Shown here piece after piece: positions 9,504 through 19,435 of a DNA stretch of 64,000 nt. The DNA is taken from NCBI GenBank assembly GCA_040743155.1, contig JBFLJU010000001.1, positions 682,001 to 746,000 of the forward strand, given 5' to 3'. Made by a program: the position numbers and the translations under genes. The notes beneath the pieces are model-generated. The model was not told the DNA's origin, did not search any database, and was given only the letters and a program-made list of their open reading frames with translations. The first letter of the stretch is position 1. Each line of letters begins with the position of its first letter. The stretch is from Cycloclasticus sp. (GTDB lineage: Bacteria; Pseudomonadota; Gammaproteobacteria; Methylococcales; Cycloclasticaceae).

Positions 9504-9520
9504 ATGCATTATTAATGCAT
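9504..9520. repeat. Perfect 7-bp inverted repeat between fnr and ccoN
   Basis: ATGCATT-ATT-AATGCAT forms a perfect palindrome with a 3-base spacer. It lies 15 bases beyond the stop codon of the FNR-type gene and about 135 bases upstream of ccoN. There is no T-run, so it does not look like an intrinsic terminator; it might be an operator or chance. Confidence 0.5.
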
Positions 9521-9535
9521 AGAATTGACGGTAAC

Positions 9536-10246
9536 TTAAGCCTGCGTCATTAAGATTCTTAGGCCATCAATGTCATTAATTTTGATACGACGCTTGTTTT
9601 GTAAGGTGATGAACTCATCACGCTCAAGCTTGCGAATCCCTCTACTGACGGTTTCGGATGAGAGGTTGAGCATGCTGCCGATTTCACTACGAGATAAGTA
9701 AAGGTTGAATTCGGTATAAAAGTAACCTCGAAGCCGGTAGCGGTCTGATAAGTCTAAAAGCAGAGCGACAATCCGCTTTTCAGCGCTAGCCTTGCTAACC
9801 GAATTTCTCTGGTTTATGGATTTGCTTGCGTGTTTAAGCAATTGTTTGAAAATGCTTGGAATATTTTCATGCAGGCTATCAAGGTCTATCTCACAAACCT
9901 TACTGGTTTCGAGTGCATGAATGGAGCATTGGTATTTATCTGTTGCAATGCCGTCAAAGCCAATAATTTCGCCAGGTAGGTAGAGGCCCATTATTTCCTC
10001 ACCCGTTTCATTATTTTTAGTGATGATTTTAACGGAGCCTGATTTCAAGGCATAAAGAGATTTGAAAGGTGTATTTTGTTTGTACAGAATATCGTCAGTA
10101 TGTAAAAGCTTTGTGTGGCTTACGGAGTCGTCAAGTCTATCGATATCTTGTTGCGCTAATCCATGAGGAATACATAGCTCGCCCAAACTGCAGTCAGAAC
10201 AAGAAACTGTTAAATCACGAAATAAATTTTTAGCCAATGAGCTCAT
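9536..10246 (-). CDS. fnr: FNR/Anr-type oxygen-sensing transcription regulator
   Basis: The 236-residue protein has the N-terminal cluster cysteines C16-xx-C19-x5-C25 and a fourth candidate, C118; the 93-residue interval from C25 to C118 equals that between C29 and C122 of E. coli FNR. A CRP-type cyclic-nucleotide fold follows, then a helix-turn-helix with the recognition helix 'SSETVSR', the E-xx-SR signature of FNR that reads TTGAT. So it should bind a [4Fe-4S] cluster and act as an oxygen-sensitive activator. It lies just upstream of ccoN on the same strand and is divergent from ccoI, 70 bases away. In this setting it may be called Anr or FixK-like. Confidence 0.93.
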   Translation of the reverse strand: MSSLAKNLFRDLTVSCSDCSLGELCIPHGLAQQDIDRLDDSVSHTKLLHTDDILYKQNTPFKSLYALKSGSVKIITKNNETGEEIMGLYLPGEIIGFDGIATDKYQCSIHALETSKVCEIDLDSLHENIPSIFKQLLKHASKSINQRNSVSKASAEKRIVALLLDLSDRYRLRGYFYTEFNLYLSRSEIGSMLNLSSETVSRGIRKLERDEFITLQNKRRIKINDIDGLRILMTQA

Positions 10247-10316
10247 ACAGTCTAAGATAGCAAACTAGAGAATGTTTATATTACCGCATTTATCCTTGAA
10301 AGCCACTGTTTAGGTT

Positions 10317-12773
10317 ATGACAACTCGCACTAAAATAGAAAATGATGAGGTTTGCTTTCACTGTGGCCTTTCTGTGCCCATTGGAAAGGCTTGGGGTGTT
10401 GATTTTGATCAGCACTGGCGGCCAATGTGCTGTCCAGGTTGTGAGGCCGTTGCGCAAGCGATTATTAATAATGGTTTAGCCAGCTTTTATCAAAAGCGTA
10501 CCGCTTATTCAGTGTCGGCCAAATCGCCGATGGATGTGTTAGGAAATATTACCAGTAGCCAGCCAGAAGTTGAGAGTTCCAATGATGAGGTGGTAGAAAC
10601 ATCGCTCATTATTGAAGGTATAACGTGTTCTGCTTGTATTTGGTTGCTTGAACGACATGTTCAGCATTTAAAAGGGGTTGTGTCTTTTAAGGTTAATTAT
10701 GCGACTCGACGTGCCTTGCTGAAAACCCTCAAAGGGACTGCTCGCATTGATGATGTGTTACTCGCTATTTCATCGATAGGTTATCGAGCTTTACCTTTTG
10801 ATGCGAGTAAACAGTTTTCTAACTTACAAAAAGAACGTAAAGACTTTTTAAGTAGGGTGGGTGTTGCCGTATTTTGTGGTATGCAGGTGATGATGATCAC
10901 CCTGGGTATTTATATCGCTGGCCCGAATGAAATAGACGCGGATATGTTGCAGTTTTTAAAGTGGGTGAGTGCATTATTGACCTTGCCTGTTGTTTTGTTT
11001 TCAGCCAGGCCTTTTTTACAAGCAGCTTATCGTGATGTGAAAAATAAAATGCCGGGGATGGATGTGCCCGTTGCGTTGGGTATTAGCTTGGGCTTTCTCG
11101 CTAGCATTTTTAATACCTACAAAGGGCAGGGGGATACCTATTACGAATCGGTGTGTATGTTCGTTTTATTTCTCTTATTAGCACGTTATGTTGAGTTTCT
11201 GACGCGTTGGTACGCGATGAGTTCGAGCGAGCGCCTTACTCAAGCGGTACCGGTGATCGCTAAACGCGTGTGTGCCGATCAGAGCGTAGAAAGTATTTCT
11301 GCGAAATCTCTAATTTTAGAAGATAAAATACAAATTAATCCTGGCGAAGTTATTCCGGCTGACGCTATTGTTTTAATGGGTTCCTCACAGGTAGATGAGT
11401 CAATTTTGACAGGTGAAAATGAACCGATTTATAAACGTGTGGGTGATGCATTATTGGGGGGTAGTCACAATCTTGATAATACGCTGATAGCCCGCGTAAG
11501 TTGTGTGGGTAAAGACAGCACCTTATCTACAATCTCACGCTTGATTGATAGAGCGCATGCAGAAAAGCCGGATTGGGTGGTGGTCGCAGACCGGTTTGCC
11601 AGTGTATTTATTTCGATGGTCATTCTGGTAACAGTTGGTACGGCTGTGTTTGGTTATTTGCAAGGTCATGTAGACTGGTTTTCTACCGCGTTATCTGTGC
11701 TGGTAGTGACTTGTCCTTGTGCGCTGTCTTTAGCGACGCCCACCGCGTATACCGCGGCAATGAGTTCGCTATTTGATCGGGGTATTATCATTAGTAACGG
11801 TGTTGCACTAGAAAAATTAGCCGGCATTGAGCGGGTTATTTTTGATAAAACTGGAACGCTGACTCAAGGCGCGATGACGGTTTCTAATGAGACAATTTTT
11901 CAGGGGCAAGATAAGCAAACAATGCTCGATATTGCGATCAGCCTAGAGGGCTTTTCAGACCACCCTATAGCTCGGGCATTTAAGCAAAGAAAGGCGTTGC
12001 TAAAGCACCAAGTTATTAATGTGCAGCAGACAAATGGAGCCGGTTTGAAAGGGAAAATTCAAGGCAAATTTTACTATTTGGGTTCAGAAAGTTTTATTAG
12101 TGAATCTTTAGGCTTGAAGCCTGATATTGCTGATTTGAGCGTGACACAGGTTTATTTGGCGAGTGGCGACGGACTTCTAGCTGTTTATGAAATACACGAT
12201 GATATAAGGAACGGTGCGCAATCAATAGTGACTTGGTTGCAAGGTCAGGGTAAAAAAGTGAGCCTATTAAGTGGGGATAAACAAACGCCGGTTAAATGGT
12301 TGGCAAAAAAACTAGGTATTAAAGACGTTCAATTTGAAGCCTCGCCCAGTGATAAACTCAATGAAATAGATCGTTTGCAACTTAACGGTGATCAAGTGGC
12401 GATGGTGGGTGATGGCGTTAATGATGCGCCTATTTTAGCGAAAGCGGACGTGTCCATTTCTGTGTCTGGGGCGAGTCAGTTAGCGCGTGCATCATCAGAT
12501 ATATTACTCATGAATAATGACATGCAAAGCCTTCAAAACACGTTCCAGTTGTCAAAGAAAATGGGGGTTGCTATTAAACAAAACATGGGCTGGGCGTTAC
12601 TCTACAACGTTGGTGCATTGCCATTAGCAATAGCTGGTCACGTTGAACCTTGGCAAGCGGCACTGGGCATGTCGGTGAGTTCTTTAGTGGTTGTATTGAA
12701 TTCTTTTAGGTTGCGATTCGCCTTGCCAACGGTGAATAAAGTTGGTGCTTCAACGGGGTTACACAGTGGATAG
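10317..12773 (+). CDS. ccoI: Copper-translocating P1B-type ATPase for cbb3 oxidase assembly
   Basis: The 818-residue protein begins with a cysteine-rich zinc-finger-like region (C13, C16, C38, C39, C42) typical of FixI/CcoI, then a heavy-metal-associated domain with 'GITCSACIW', eight predicted helices, the transmembrane metal site C466-P-C468, the phosphorylation motif DKTGT (D510) and the hinge GDGVND (about D699). The 'DHPIA' nucleotide-domain motif is present. CcoI exports Cu(I) to the periplasmic side for the CuB centre of CcoN. It overlaps ccoS by 8 bases and is divergent from the FNR-type gene. Confidence 0.96.
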   Translation: MTTRTKIENDEVCFHCGLSVPIGKAWGVDFDQHWRPMCCPGCEAVAQAIINNGLASFYQKRTAYSVSAKSPMDVLGNITSSQPEVESSNDEVVETSLIIEGITCSACIWLLERHVQHLKGVVSFKVNYATRRALLKTLKGTARIDDVLLAISSIGYRALPFDASKQFSNLQKERKDFLSRVGVAVFCGMQVMMITLGIYIAGPNEIDADMLQFLKWVSALLTLPVVLFSARPFLQAAYRDVKNKMPGMDVPVALGISLGFLASIFNTYKGQGDTYYESVCMFVLFLLLARYVEFLTRWYAMSSSERLTQAVPVIAKRVCADQSVESISAKSLILEDKIQINPGEVIPADAIVLMGSSQVDESILTGENEPIYKRVGDALLGGSHNLDNTLIARVSCVGKDSTLSTISRLIDRAHAEKPDWVVVADRFASVFISMVILVTVGTAVFGYLQGHVDWFSTALSVLVVTCPCALSLATPTAYTAAMSSLFDRGIIISNGVALEKLAGIERVIFDKTGTLTQGAMTVSNETIFQGQDKQTMLDIAISLEGFSDHPIARAFKQRKALLKHQVINVQQTNGAGLKGKIQGKFYYLGSESFISESLGLKPDIADLSVTQVYLASGDGLLAVYEIHDDIRNGAQSIVTWLQGQGKKVSLLSGDKQTPVKWLAKKLGIKDVQFEASPSDKLNEIDRLQLNGDQVAMVGDGVNDAPILAKADVSISVSGASQLARASSDILLMNNDMQSLQNTFQLSKKMGVAIKQNMGWALLYNVGALPLAIAGHVEPWQAALGMSVSSLVVVLNSFRLRFALPTVNKVGASTGLHSG

Positions 12774-12963
12774 TCTCTACTTCTTAATTCCAGTGTCGGT
12801 CATTTTGGTCGGTTTAATCGCGGCTATTTTTTTGTGGGCCGTTAGGTCGGGTCAATTTGATGATTTAGATGGGCCGGCACATAGCATTTTGCATGAAGAA
12901 GAAGTGTTAGAGGAGGCCGATGAAGCGGTAGAAGAAAAGGATAAAGATAAAGAACTTGAATAA
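12766..12963 (+). CDS. ccoS: cbb3-type cytochrome oxidase assembly protein CcoS
   Basis: The start is the GTG at 12766 (reading VDSLYFLIP), overlapping the ccoI stop by 8 bases; the frame is open to an ATG at 12742, but that would add eight residues not seen in the family. The product has 65 residues: one membrane helix followed by 'WAVRSGQFDDLDGPAHSIL', the hallmark of CcoS, and an acidic tail rich in E, D and K. CcoS is needed for cofactor insertion into CcoN. It ends one base before the convergent SafE-like gene. Confidence 0.93.
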   Translation: MDSLYFLIPVSVILVGLIAAIFLWAVRSGQFDDLDGPAHSILHEEEVLEEADEAVEEKDKDKELE

Positions 12964-12964
12964 A

Positions 12965-13648
12965 TTAGTGGATATGAGAGCTGTTTGTATTCATTAAGTT
13001 AAACACGGCAAAAGCAATAATTAGATAGCCTGCTGTACGACGAACGAAAGGTGAGCTCCGTAGTTGAAGTAGTTTTTCTGAGGCTATACCCATAGTCAAT
13101 AACATGGGTAATGTCCCAAGGCCAAAACTCAGCATAATAAGGCCACCGCTAATGAAATTTGCGCTGGCCAAGCTCCATGCGAGGGCGGAGTATACGAGAC
13201 CGCACGGAAGCCAGCCCCAGATGATGCCAAGGTAAAAAGCGTCACGCTTACGTCGAATAGGTAGTAGGTGGCGACTGAGAGGTGAAATATGCTTCCATAA
13301 ACGTTGCCCCAGTCGTTCTAGGTGACTGAGAATATTTAGCCAACCCAATAAATAAAAACCAAAGGCCAGCATAAAAATAAAGGTGATTATTTGCGAAAAT
13401 AATACCAGCGAATTACGCTCTATCGGTAAGAGTGCAGCCTGACTAAAACCACCCGCTAACAGCCCAATAAAACTGTAGCTAAGGATTCGACCTACATTAT
13501 AGGACAAGGTTTTACTGATGGCTTGATGGGTAGAGCCATTTGTTTGTTGACTCAATACACCAACAATGCCGCCGCACATTGGGACGCAGTGAGTGGAACC
13601 CAAAAAACCAAAAATAAAAGCAATAAAATAAGCGCTTTCTGTCAACAT
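12965..13648 (-). CDS. SafE/UreH-like (COG2836) membrane protein linked to cbb3 assembly
   Basis: This 227-residue protein has about six membrane helices and starts with 'GFLGSTHCVPMCGGIVG', the cysteine-containing signature of the sulfite exporter TauE/SafE-like COG2836 family. The 'WGWLPCGLVYSALAWSLAS' segment is the second family hallmark. Members often sit beside ccoGHIS genes and are suspected to help copper or redox handling in oxidase maturation; the transported substrate is not established. It is convergent with ccoS with a one-base gap. Confidence 0.82.
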   Translation of the reverse strand: MLTESAYFIAFIFGFLGSTHCVPMCGGIVGVLSQQTNGSTHQAISKTLSYNVGRILSYSFIGLLAGGFSQAALLPIERNSLVLFSQIITFIFMLAFGFYLLGWLNILSHLERLGQRLWKHISPLSRHLLPIRRKRDAFYLGIIWGWLPCGLVYSALAWSLASANFISGGLIMLSFGLGTLPMLLTMGIASEKLLQLRSSPFVRRTAGYLIIAFAVFNLMNTNSSHIH

Positions 13649-13687
13649 GAAGACAGTTAGAGATGAATTTTTAGTAACGTTTTTGTG

Positions 13688-14245
13688 TTAAAGCATACCC
13701 AATTGCAGTTTAGCTGATTCAGACATCATGTTTTGATTCCAAGGTGGGTCAAGAACTACTTCTACTTCAACTGTTTCAACCCCTTCCATTCGTTTAATAC
13801 CCGACTCGATATCACCTTGAATAACAGGGCCCATACCGCAACCGGGCGCGGTGAGTGTCATTTTAACGTGCACATGATTAAGACCATCTGTTAAGGCACG
13901 TACAGTGCAGTCGTAAATTAAGCCGAGGTCTACTACGTTCACAGGTATTTCTGGGTCGTATACCGTTTTCATGAAGGTCCAACAGGCTTCACGAATCGAC
14001 TCTGGGTCGGTGCCAGTCTCATAAGCATGGATAACTTCAACTTCTTTACCTAACGCATCGGCATCTATAGCCGAAATGCGCGCAATAATACCTCTTTCAC
14101 TTGAAACGGTATAAGAGCCGCCAAGTGACTGCATAATGGTGACGACATCGTCTTTTTTAAGTTTGACGTGTACGCCAGCGGGAATAACGATGGCGTTGAC
14201 ATCTCTGACGAGTGCGATACTTTCTTGTTCAGGCATAAGTTTCAT
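13688..14245 (-). CDS. sufT: SufT-type iron-sulfur maturation protein (DUF59/MIP18 family)
   Basis: The 185-residue protein carries a C-terminal MIP18/DUF59 domain with 'PEIPVNVVDLGLIYD' and the conserved 'LTAPGCGMGPVI' cysteine motif, ending 'VVLDPPWNQNMMS'. The extra 80-residue N-terminal part is typical of stand-alone SufT. In other bacteria SufT aids Fe-S cluster maturation under high demand. No suf operon lies in the window. Starts at 14245 (MKLMPEQ) or 14236 (MPEQ) are both possible; neither has a strong ribosome binding site. Confidence 0.88.
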   Translation of the reverse strand: MKLMPEQESIALVRDVNAIVIPAGVHVKLKKDDVVTIMQSLGGSYTVSSERGIIARISAIDADALGKEVEVIHAYETGTDPESIREACWTFMKTVYDPEIPVNVVDLGLIYDCTVRALTDGLNHVHVKMTLTAPGCGMGPVIQGDIESGIKRMEGVETVEVEVVLDPPWNQNMMSESAKLQLGML

Positions 14246-14357
14246 TGTGTCTATATTGAGTACGTTAATTTTACCTTAATTTGTTTAAGAAAAGCTAAAC
14301 CTGTAGGATGTTTGCAATGAAAAAAGAACACTTATTACGTAAGTAGAGGGGCAACAG

Positions 14358-15689
14358 GTGTCAAAAAGGAAGTTTAACCTGCAAGCCAAAATCGACGCGC
14401 TACTGTGGCCTAGCGAAGCTGGCTTGTCACCGCATGCAATGCTGCTATTGAAAACCTTACGCGTTGTCTATGCATCAATTGTGGATTTAATGGCTGGCCA
14501 GCTCAGTTTACGAGCAATGAGTCTGGTGTATACCACGTTATTGTCGATTGTGCCGCTGTTGGCGCTGAGCTTTTCTGTATTAAAAGCGATGGGGGCACAT
14601 AATGAAATCGAGCCTTTTTTATTCCAATTTTTAGCGCCATTAGGTGAGCAAGGCACCGATATTGGTAAAAATATTATTGGTTTTATCGATAACATAAAAG
14701 TCGGTGTGTTGGGCTCGGTTGGTTTAGGCTTATTAATTTATACTGTTTTGTCATTGGTTCAAAAAATCGAAAATGCCTTCAATATGATTTGGCACGTTGA
14801 GTCGACACGCAGTATCGGTGAACGTTTCAGTAGTTACCTGAGTGTTATTTTGATCGGCCCAGTTATGATGGTTTCAGCGCTTGGGATGACGGCGACGGTG
14901 ATGAGCTCGTCGGTTGTTACATATTTTGCCGCTATTGAGCCGTTCGGTAGCCTGATTATATTAACGACTAAGTTACTTCCTTATGCGATGGTGATGGGGG
15001 TGTTCACGTTTATTTATATGTTTATGCCAAATACACGCGTACGCTTATCAGCCGCAATGATAGGCGCTATCGTTGCGGGTTTTTTGTGGGAAACTTCAGG
15101 CGTTTTATTTGCGACCTTTGTTGTTAGTTCAACAAAATATACGGCTATTTACTCAAGTTTTGCAGTCGTTATTATGTTGCTGATTTGGTTATATATTAGT
15201 TGGTTGATTTTACTGTTTGGTTCAAACCTTGCCTTTTATATACAAAACCCTTCGTCATTAAAGGTGAGCCGAGACGGCTTTGAAATAAGTTCTCGTGTTA
15301 AGGAACGCTTGGCATTATTGCTAATGAAGTTGATTGGCGAAACGCATTACAACGGTGATGCACCCCCCACACTCGATGGATTAACGGACAGAATATCGGC
15401 GCCACATACGGTTGTCCGATATGTGCTTATTAAACTCATCGCACAACACCTTATTGTTGAAAGTAACGAGAGTCCAGTTGGTTACTTGCCCGCTAAGTCA
15501 CTTGATGTTTTGTTGGTAGCGGATGTGATTAAGGCAGTGCGAGTTGCTGAAGAAGAGCACTTTTTAGCGGCGAATGTACTGCTACTGCCAAATGATACCT
15601 TGGATGTGGCTAATAGTATTGACCGCGCTATTGAAGAGTCGTTAGGCAGCATGAGCATACGCGATCTTGTTGTTGATAAAACACAGTAA
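14358..15689 (+). CDS. YihY/BrkB family inner-membrane protein
   Basis: The 443-residue protein has six strongly hydrophobic helices in its first 290 residues with 'YTTLLSIVPLLALSFSVLKAMG', a stretch diagnostic of the YihY (formerly ribonuclease BN) family, and a soluble C-terminal extension of about 150 residues that resembles a winged-helix fold. Function of the family is unknown; the old RNase BN assignment was an error. The start is a GTG at 14358 preceded by AGAGGGG. Confidence 0.87.
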   Translation: MSKRKFNLQAKIDALLWPSEAGLSPHAMLLLKTLRVVYASIVDLMAGQLSLRAMSLVYTTLLSIVPLLALSFSVLKAMGAHNEIEPFLFQFLAPLGEQGTDIGKNIIGFIDNIKVGVLGSVGLGLLIYTVLSLVQKIENAFNMIWHVESTRSIGERFSSYLSVILIGPVMMVSALGMTATVMSSSVVTYFAAIEPFGSLIILTTKLLPYAMVMGVFTFIYMFMPNTRVRLSAAMIGAIVAGFLWETSGVLFATFVVSSTKYTAIYSSFAVVIMLLIWLYISWLILLFGSNLAFYIQNPSSLKVSRDGFEISSRVKERLALLLMKLIGETHYNGDAPPTLDGLTDRISAPHTVVRYVLIKLIAQHLIVESNESPVGYLPAKSLDVLLVADVIKAVRVAEEEHFLAANVLLLPNDTLDVANSIDRAIEESLGSMSIRDLVVDKTQ

Positions 15690-15763
15690 CGACTTTTTAA
15701 AGACCTTACTGGTGAGATGCTTTAAAATTCGGCGCTTAAATTTAGAGTTAAGGTTTTCAGCTG

Positions 15764-17443
15764 ATGAATGATAAGAGTATCGAAGCAAGCCCGAGTAATT
15801 TTATACGTAATATTATTGATGCGGATATAGAGTCGGGTAAACACAAGCAAGTGGTTACGCGTTTTCCGCCAGAACCGAATGGCTATTTGCACATCGGACA
15901 CGCAAAATCCATTTGTCTGAATTTTGGTATTTCGCAAGATTACCCTGATGCCATCTGCCACCTACGGTTTGACGATACCAACCCAGGTAAGGAAAAATCT
16001 GAATACATTGATGCCATTAAAGAAGACGTTCGTTGGCTAGGTTTTGACTGGGGTGAGAGCCTTCATCATACTTCTGACTACTTCGGTCAATTGTATGCTT
16101 ATGCTGTTCAGTTAGTGAAGCAAGACAAAGCGTATGTCGATAGTTTGTCTGCCGAAGAGATAAGACTTTATCGCGGTAATTTAACTGAGCCAGGTAAAAA
16201 TAGTCCTTATCGAGATCGCTCAATTGAAGAAAATATAGATCTGCTTGAGCGCATGAAAAATGGTGAATTTGCCGAAGGTGAACACCTGTTGCGCGCCAAA
16301 ATTGATATGGCTGCGCCAAATATCAATATGCGTGATCCCGCTATTTATCGTATTAAAAACATGTCGCACCCGATGACCGGTGATAAATGGCATATTTACC
16401 CAATGTACGATTTTGCGCACTGCGTGTCAGATGCGATTGAAGGCATTACCCACTCGCTTTGCACACTTGAGTTCGAAGATCACCGTCCTTTATACGATTG
16501 GTTTTTGGATGAACTCAACACACCGGCGCACCCACAACAAATAGAGTTTTCGCGGTTAAACCTTGATTACACAGTGATGAGCAAACGAAAGCTACATGAA
16601 CTGGTCGAAGGGGGCTATGTAAGCGGCTGGGATGATCCTCGCTTGCCGACACTCAGTGGCATGCGTCGTCGTGGCTATACGGCGAATGCGATTCGTGATT
16701 TCTGTTCGCGAATTGGCGTGACTAAAAAAGACAATATCGTTGAGATGAGTGTGCTTGAAAACTCATTACGCGAAGATTTAGACTTAAGTTCACCCAGAGC
16801 GCTAGCGGTTCTTGATCCAATAAAGTTGATTATTGATAATTACCCTGAAGAGCAAGAAGAAATACTTCAAGGGATTAATCACCCCAAAAAACCAGAAGAA
16901 GGCAAACGTGATATTCCATTTTCTAAAGAGCTTTATATCGAACGAAGCGACTACATGGAAGGTGCCCCTAAGAAATTTTTCCGTTTAACTGAGGGGCGTG
17001 AAGTTCGGTTGCGCTTTGCTTACTACGTGACCTGTACTCATGTCGTGAAAGATGACAATGGTGAAGTAACAGAAGTGCACTGTAGTTACGATCCTGCTAC
17101 ACGCGGAGGGAAGTCTGAAGATGGCCGCAAAGTAAAAGGGACGATTCATTGGGTATCTGTAAAACATTCGATTAGTGCGGAAGTAAGGCAGTATGACCGC
17201 TTATTTACCATCGCTGCGCCAGTGTCAGAAAAAGAGCAAGACTATAAAGAATTTATCAATAAAGATTCTGTGCAAGTGCTTAAAGACTGTCAATTAGAAG
17301 CCTCACTGCTAACAGCCGGTTCAGCTGCATACCAATTTGAAAGGCAAGGTTATTTTTGCCTAGACAGCGTTGATTCTAGAGCCGAAAAGCTTGTGTTTAA
17401 CCGAATTGTCACGTTACGAGATTCTTGGGCTAAAAAGAAATAA
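15764..17443 (+). CDS. glnS: Glutaminyl-tRNA synthetase
   Basis: The 559-residue class I synthetase shows the HIGH signature in '[15 protein letters not shown]' (about residues 35-49), 'RFDDTNP', the glutamine-specific '[26 protein letters not shown]' region and a KMSKS-type loop 'VMSKRKL'. It charges tRNA-Gln directly in the cytoplasm. Length matches the E. coli enzyme. It stands alone between a YihY gene and an HD-GYP gene. Confidence 0.97.
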   Translation: MNDKSIEASPSNFIRNIIDADIESGKHKQVVTRFPPEPNGYLHIGHAKSICLNFGISQDYPDAICHLRFDDTNPGKEKSEYIDAIKEDVRWLGFDWGESLHHTSDYFGQLYAYAVQLVKQDKAYVDSLSAEEIRLYRGNLTEPGKNSPYRDRSIEENIDLLERMKNGEFAEGEHLLRAKIDMAAPNINMRDPAIYRIKNMSHPMTGDKWHIYPMYDFAHCVSDAIEGITHSLCTLEFEDHRPLYDWFLDELNTPAHPQQIEFSRLNLDYTVMSKRKLHELVEGGYVSGWDDPRLPTLSGMRRRGYTANAIRDFCSRIGVTKKDNIVEMSVLENSLREDLDLSSPRALAVLDPIKLIIDNYPEEQEEILQGINHPKKPEEGKRDIPFSKELYIERSDYMEGAPKKFFRLTEGREVRLRFAYYVTCTHVVKDDNGEVTEVHCSYDPATRGGKSEDGRKVKGTIHWVSVKHSISAEVRQYDRLFTIAAPVSEKEQDYKEFINKDSVQVLKDCQLEASLLTAGSAAYQFERQGYFCLDSVDSRAEKLVFNRIVTLRDSWAKKK

Positions 17444-17541
17444 AGCACTAAACAGCGATGTAGCCCTAGTTTTTAATTTTTTTAATACTAGACTAAAAGA
17501 TTGTTAGCATATGAAAATATTCTTGGATGAGCTGTAAATAA

Positions 17542-18708
17542 ATGACAGGTATTAGAAGAATCAATCCAAGTGAAGTGAGTGTTGGTGAGTCACTACCTTG
17601 GCCTGTTTATGATATTGAAAAAGCGCTGTTACTTAAACAGGGCACTGTGGTTAGCTCAGAAAAGCAGCTGAAGGTTATTCTAGAAAAAGGCATTTATCGC
17701 GGTTTGTCAGATATAGAGGCTGTTGAAGAGAAAGAGCAGGCGGAACAGGAAAAGAAACGTAGAGTAAAGACCAAAAGCCCGTTTCAAATGAAACGGCTGT
17801 GTGCGACAGAGTTGGAACAGTTCGTGACAAAACTTATCGCTGGTGAGTCCGTTGACGTACAAGAGACGGTTGATTTTCTAACCAATAGAATTAAAGAAGA
17901 CTGTTATAACAATGCCAATGCCACGCTGGCTGCAGTGCACCTGTCTAGTGAGTTTTCTTACAGTGTACTACACCCATTGCATACGGCGATCTTGTGTGAG
18001 TTGCTAATGCGTCGTTTAAATTTTACCGATGAACAAGAAAAAACGGTTATGGCGGCAGCGTTGATGATGAATGTAGGTATGTATGAACTGCAAGATGAGC
18101 TATTCGCACAAGCTAATTCGTTGACTGAGATGCAGCGAGCTGCTATTCATGATCATCCTGAAAAGAGTGTTGCGATACTCAAAAAAGCTGGCCTGACGGA
18201 CACACATACCTTAAGCATTATTTTACAACATCATGAACGTATTGATGGGGAAGGGTATCCAGCTAAATTAAAGGGCGATAAGATTCATCAAGGCGCAAAG
18301 GTGGTTGCGCTGGCAGATATTTATGCGGCTATGATTACGCCGCGGGCGTATCGTGACCCTATTTTGGCACAAACAGCACTGAAGGAAATTTTTGTCGATA
18401 GGGGGAAATCAGTCGATGACCACTTGACACAATTATTGATTAGGGAAGTGGGTGTTTACCCACCGGGATCTTTTGTGAAATTAGCTAATGGAGACACGGC
18501 GATTGTCATAAAACGTGCGATAGTTAAAAAAGATAGAAATGCGACTGCCCCCGTTGTGGCCTGTATTATTGGCCCTCGTGGTGCTATGTACCAAAACCCC
18601 ATGATGCGCGATTCGAAACTAGATATGTACAAGATCACAGGCATGGCAACGCCAGCGTTTGAAAAGCCAATGGATTTTTCTAAGCTATGGGGCTATTCAG
18701 GTAGTTAA
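17542..18708 (+). CDS. HD-GYP domain protein with a degenerate metal site
   Basis: The 388-residue cytoplasmic protein has an N-terminal region (about 1-75) like DUF3391, a charged linker, and an HD-GYP domain (about 125-320). The GYP part is kept ('HHERIDGEGYP'), as are the first histidine region ('HPLHTAIL') and 'HDHPEKSVAIL' and 'ALADIYAAM'. But the HD dyad itself, normally 'LLHDIGK', reads 'MMNVGMY', so the metal-binding His and Asp are replaced by Met and Asn. Hydrolysis of c-di-GMP is therefore doubtful, and binding or signalling by protein contact is more likely. It is monocistronic as far as can be seen. Confidence 0.85.
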   Translation: MTGIRRINPSEVSVGESLPWPVYDIEKALLLKQGTVVSSEKQLKVILEKGIYRGLSDIEAVEEKEQAEQEKKRRVKTKSPFQMKRLCATELEQFVTKLIAGESVDVQETVDFLTNRIKEDCYNNANATLAAVHLSSEFSYSVLHPLHTAILCELLMRRLNFTDEQEKTVMAAALMMNVGMYELQDELFAQANSLTEMQRAAIHDHPEKSVAILKKAGLTDTHTLSIILQHHERIDGEGYPAKLKGDKIHQGAKVVALADIYAAMITPRAYRDPILAQTALKEIFVDRGKSVDDHLTQLLIREVGVYPPGSFVKLANGDTAIVIKRAIVKKDRNATAPVVACIIGPRGAMYQNPMMRDSKLDMYKITGMATPAFEKPMDFSKLWGYSGS

Positions 18709-18760
18709 TAAGAGATATTGTTCTATGCGAGCTTAAGGCAAATTTCAAAAAGGCTAACCA

Positions 18761-19435
18761 TCAAGGCAATGGGGAGCCGCCAAACCAACCTTGGTGAAAA
18801 TAAAGAACGCCAATAAATAAGGTAACTCCAATCAGTGCGCCCCAGATATTAAGTTCACGTAAAACAAGTTTATTACGTCCAGATATTATGGCCATAAAGG
18901 GAATATATGACGTTTGGGCAGTAAACCTATCCCAAGAATCAGCATAACGGCTACGGTATTTTCGGTCTAAATTCATCGGTGCAATAAGGCCCTCGAAAGC
19001 AATCGTTCCATACAGTAGGTGTGATGCCCAATCTCCATTGACGATAAAGTGAGCGAGTCCCCATAAACCTAGGCCAATAAGCCCAGCATGTCGGGTGATG
19101 CGAACCATGCCTCGTGCCGTTACTTCGTCAGGTGGAACTAATCCCATAAGGGTTGGATTTTTATCAAAAACACTCATGGGAAGGAGCAAAAAAGCAAACA
19201 ACATAAGTATCACGCTGATGGGTTTAAGATTGTCAGCATTGCCCCAAGTCGGTAAATAAGGGGCGGCTGAAAAGGCAATAGCCATCCACGTTAAGGCAGC
19301 AAAAATACTGAGAGAGAATAATACTTTAAATAAAGTTTCGCCCAATAAATTGACAATGTAGCTACGTAAGGGGCTACCTGATATAACCCAGTGCATTCCA
19401 AGAAAGAAAAGACAAGCTGCGATTAGCGAATTCAT
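18761..19435 (-). CDS. NnrU family membrane protein
   Basis: The protein is a six- to seven-helix membrane protein with the NnrU-type features 'GMHWVISGSPLR', 'ITRHAGLIGLGLWGLAHFIVNGD' and 'GTIAFEGLIAPMN'. NnrU is linked to denitrification in some bacteria and resembles a methyltransferase- or isomerase-like membrane fold, but its reaction is unknown. The ATG at 19435 (MNSLIAA) is preferred because GGAGAG lies about 10 bases upstream; an ATG at 19450 is in frame. No denitrification genes are in the window; the assimilatory nitrate genes are nearby. Confidence 0.82.
   Translation of the reverse strand: MNSLIAACLFFLGMHWVISGSPLRSYIVNLLGETLFKVLFSLSIFAALTWMAIAFSAAPYLPTWGNADNLKPISVILMLFAFLLLPMSVFDKNPTLMGLVPPDEVTARGMVRITRHAGLIGLGLWGLAHFIVNGDWASHLLYGTIAFEGLIAPMNLDRKYRSRYADSWDRFTAQTSYIPFMAIISGRNKLVLRELNIWGALIGVTLFIGVLYFHQGWFGGSPLP

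Noticed and set aside
17444-17541. CTAGT...ACTAG inverted repeat with T-rich centre after glnS
   Set aside because: Only five pairs around a long AT loop; too weak to call a terminator.
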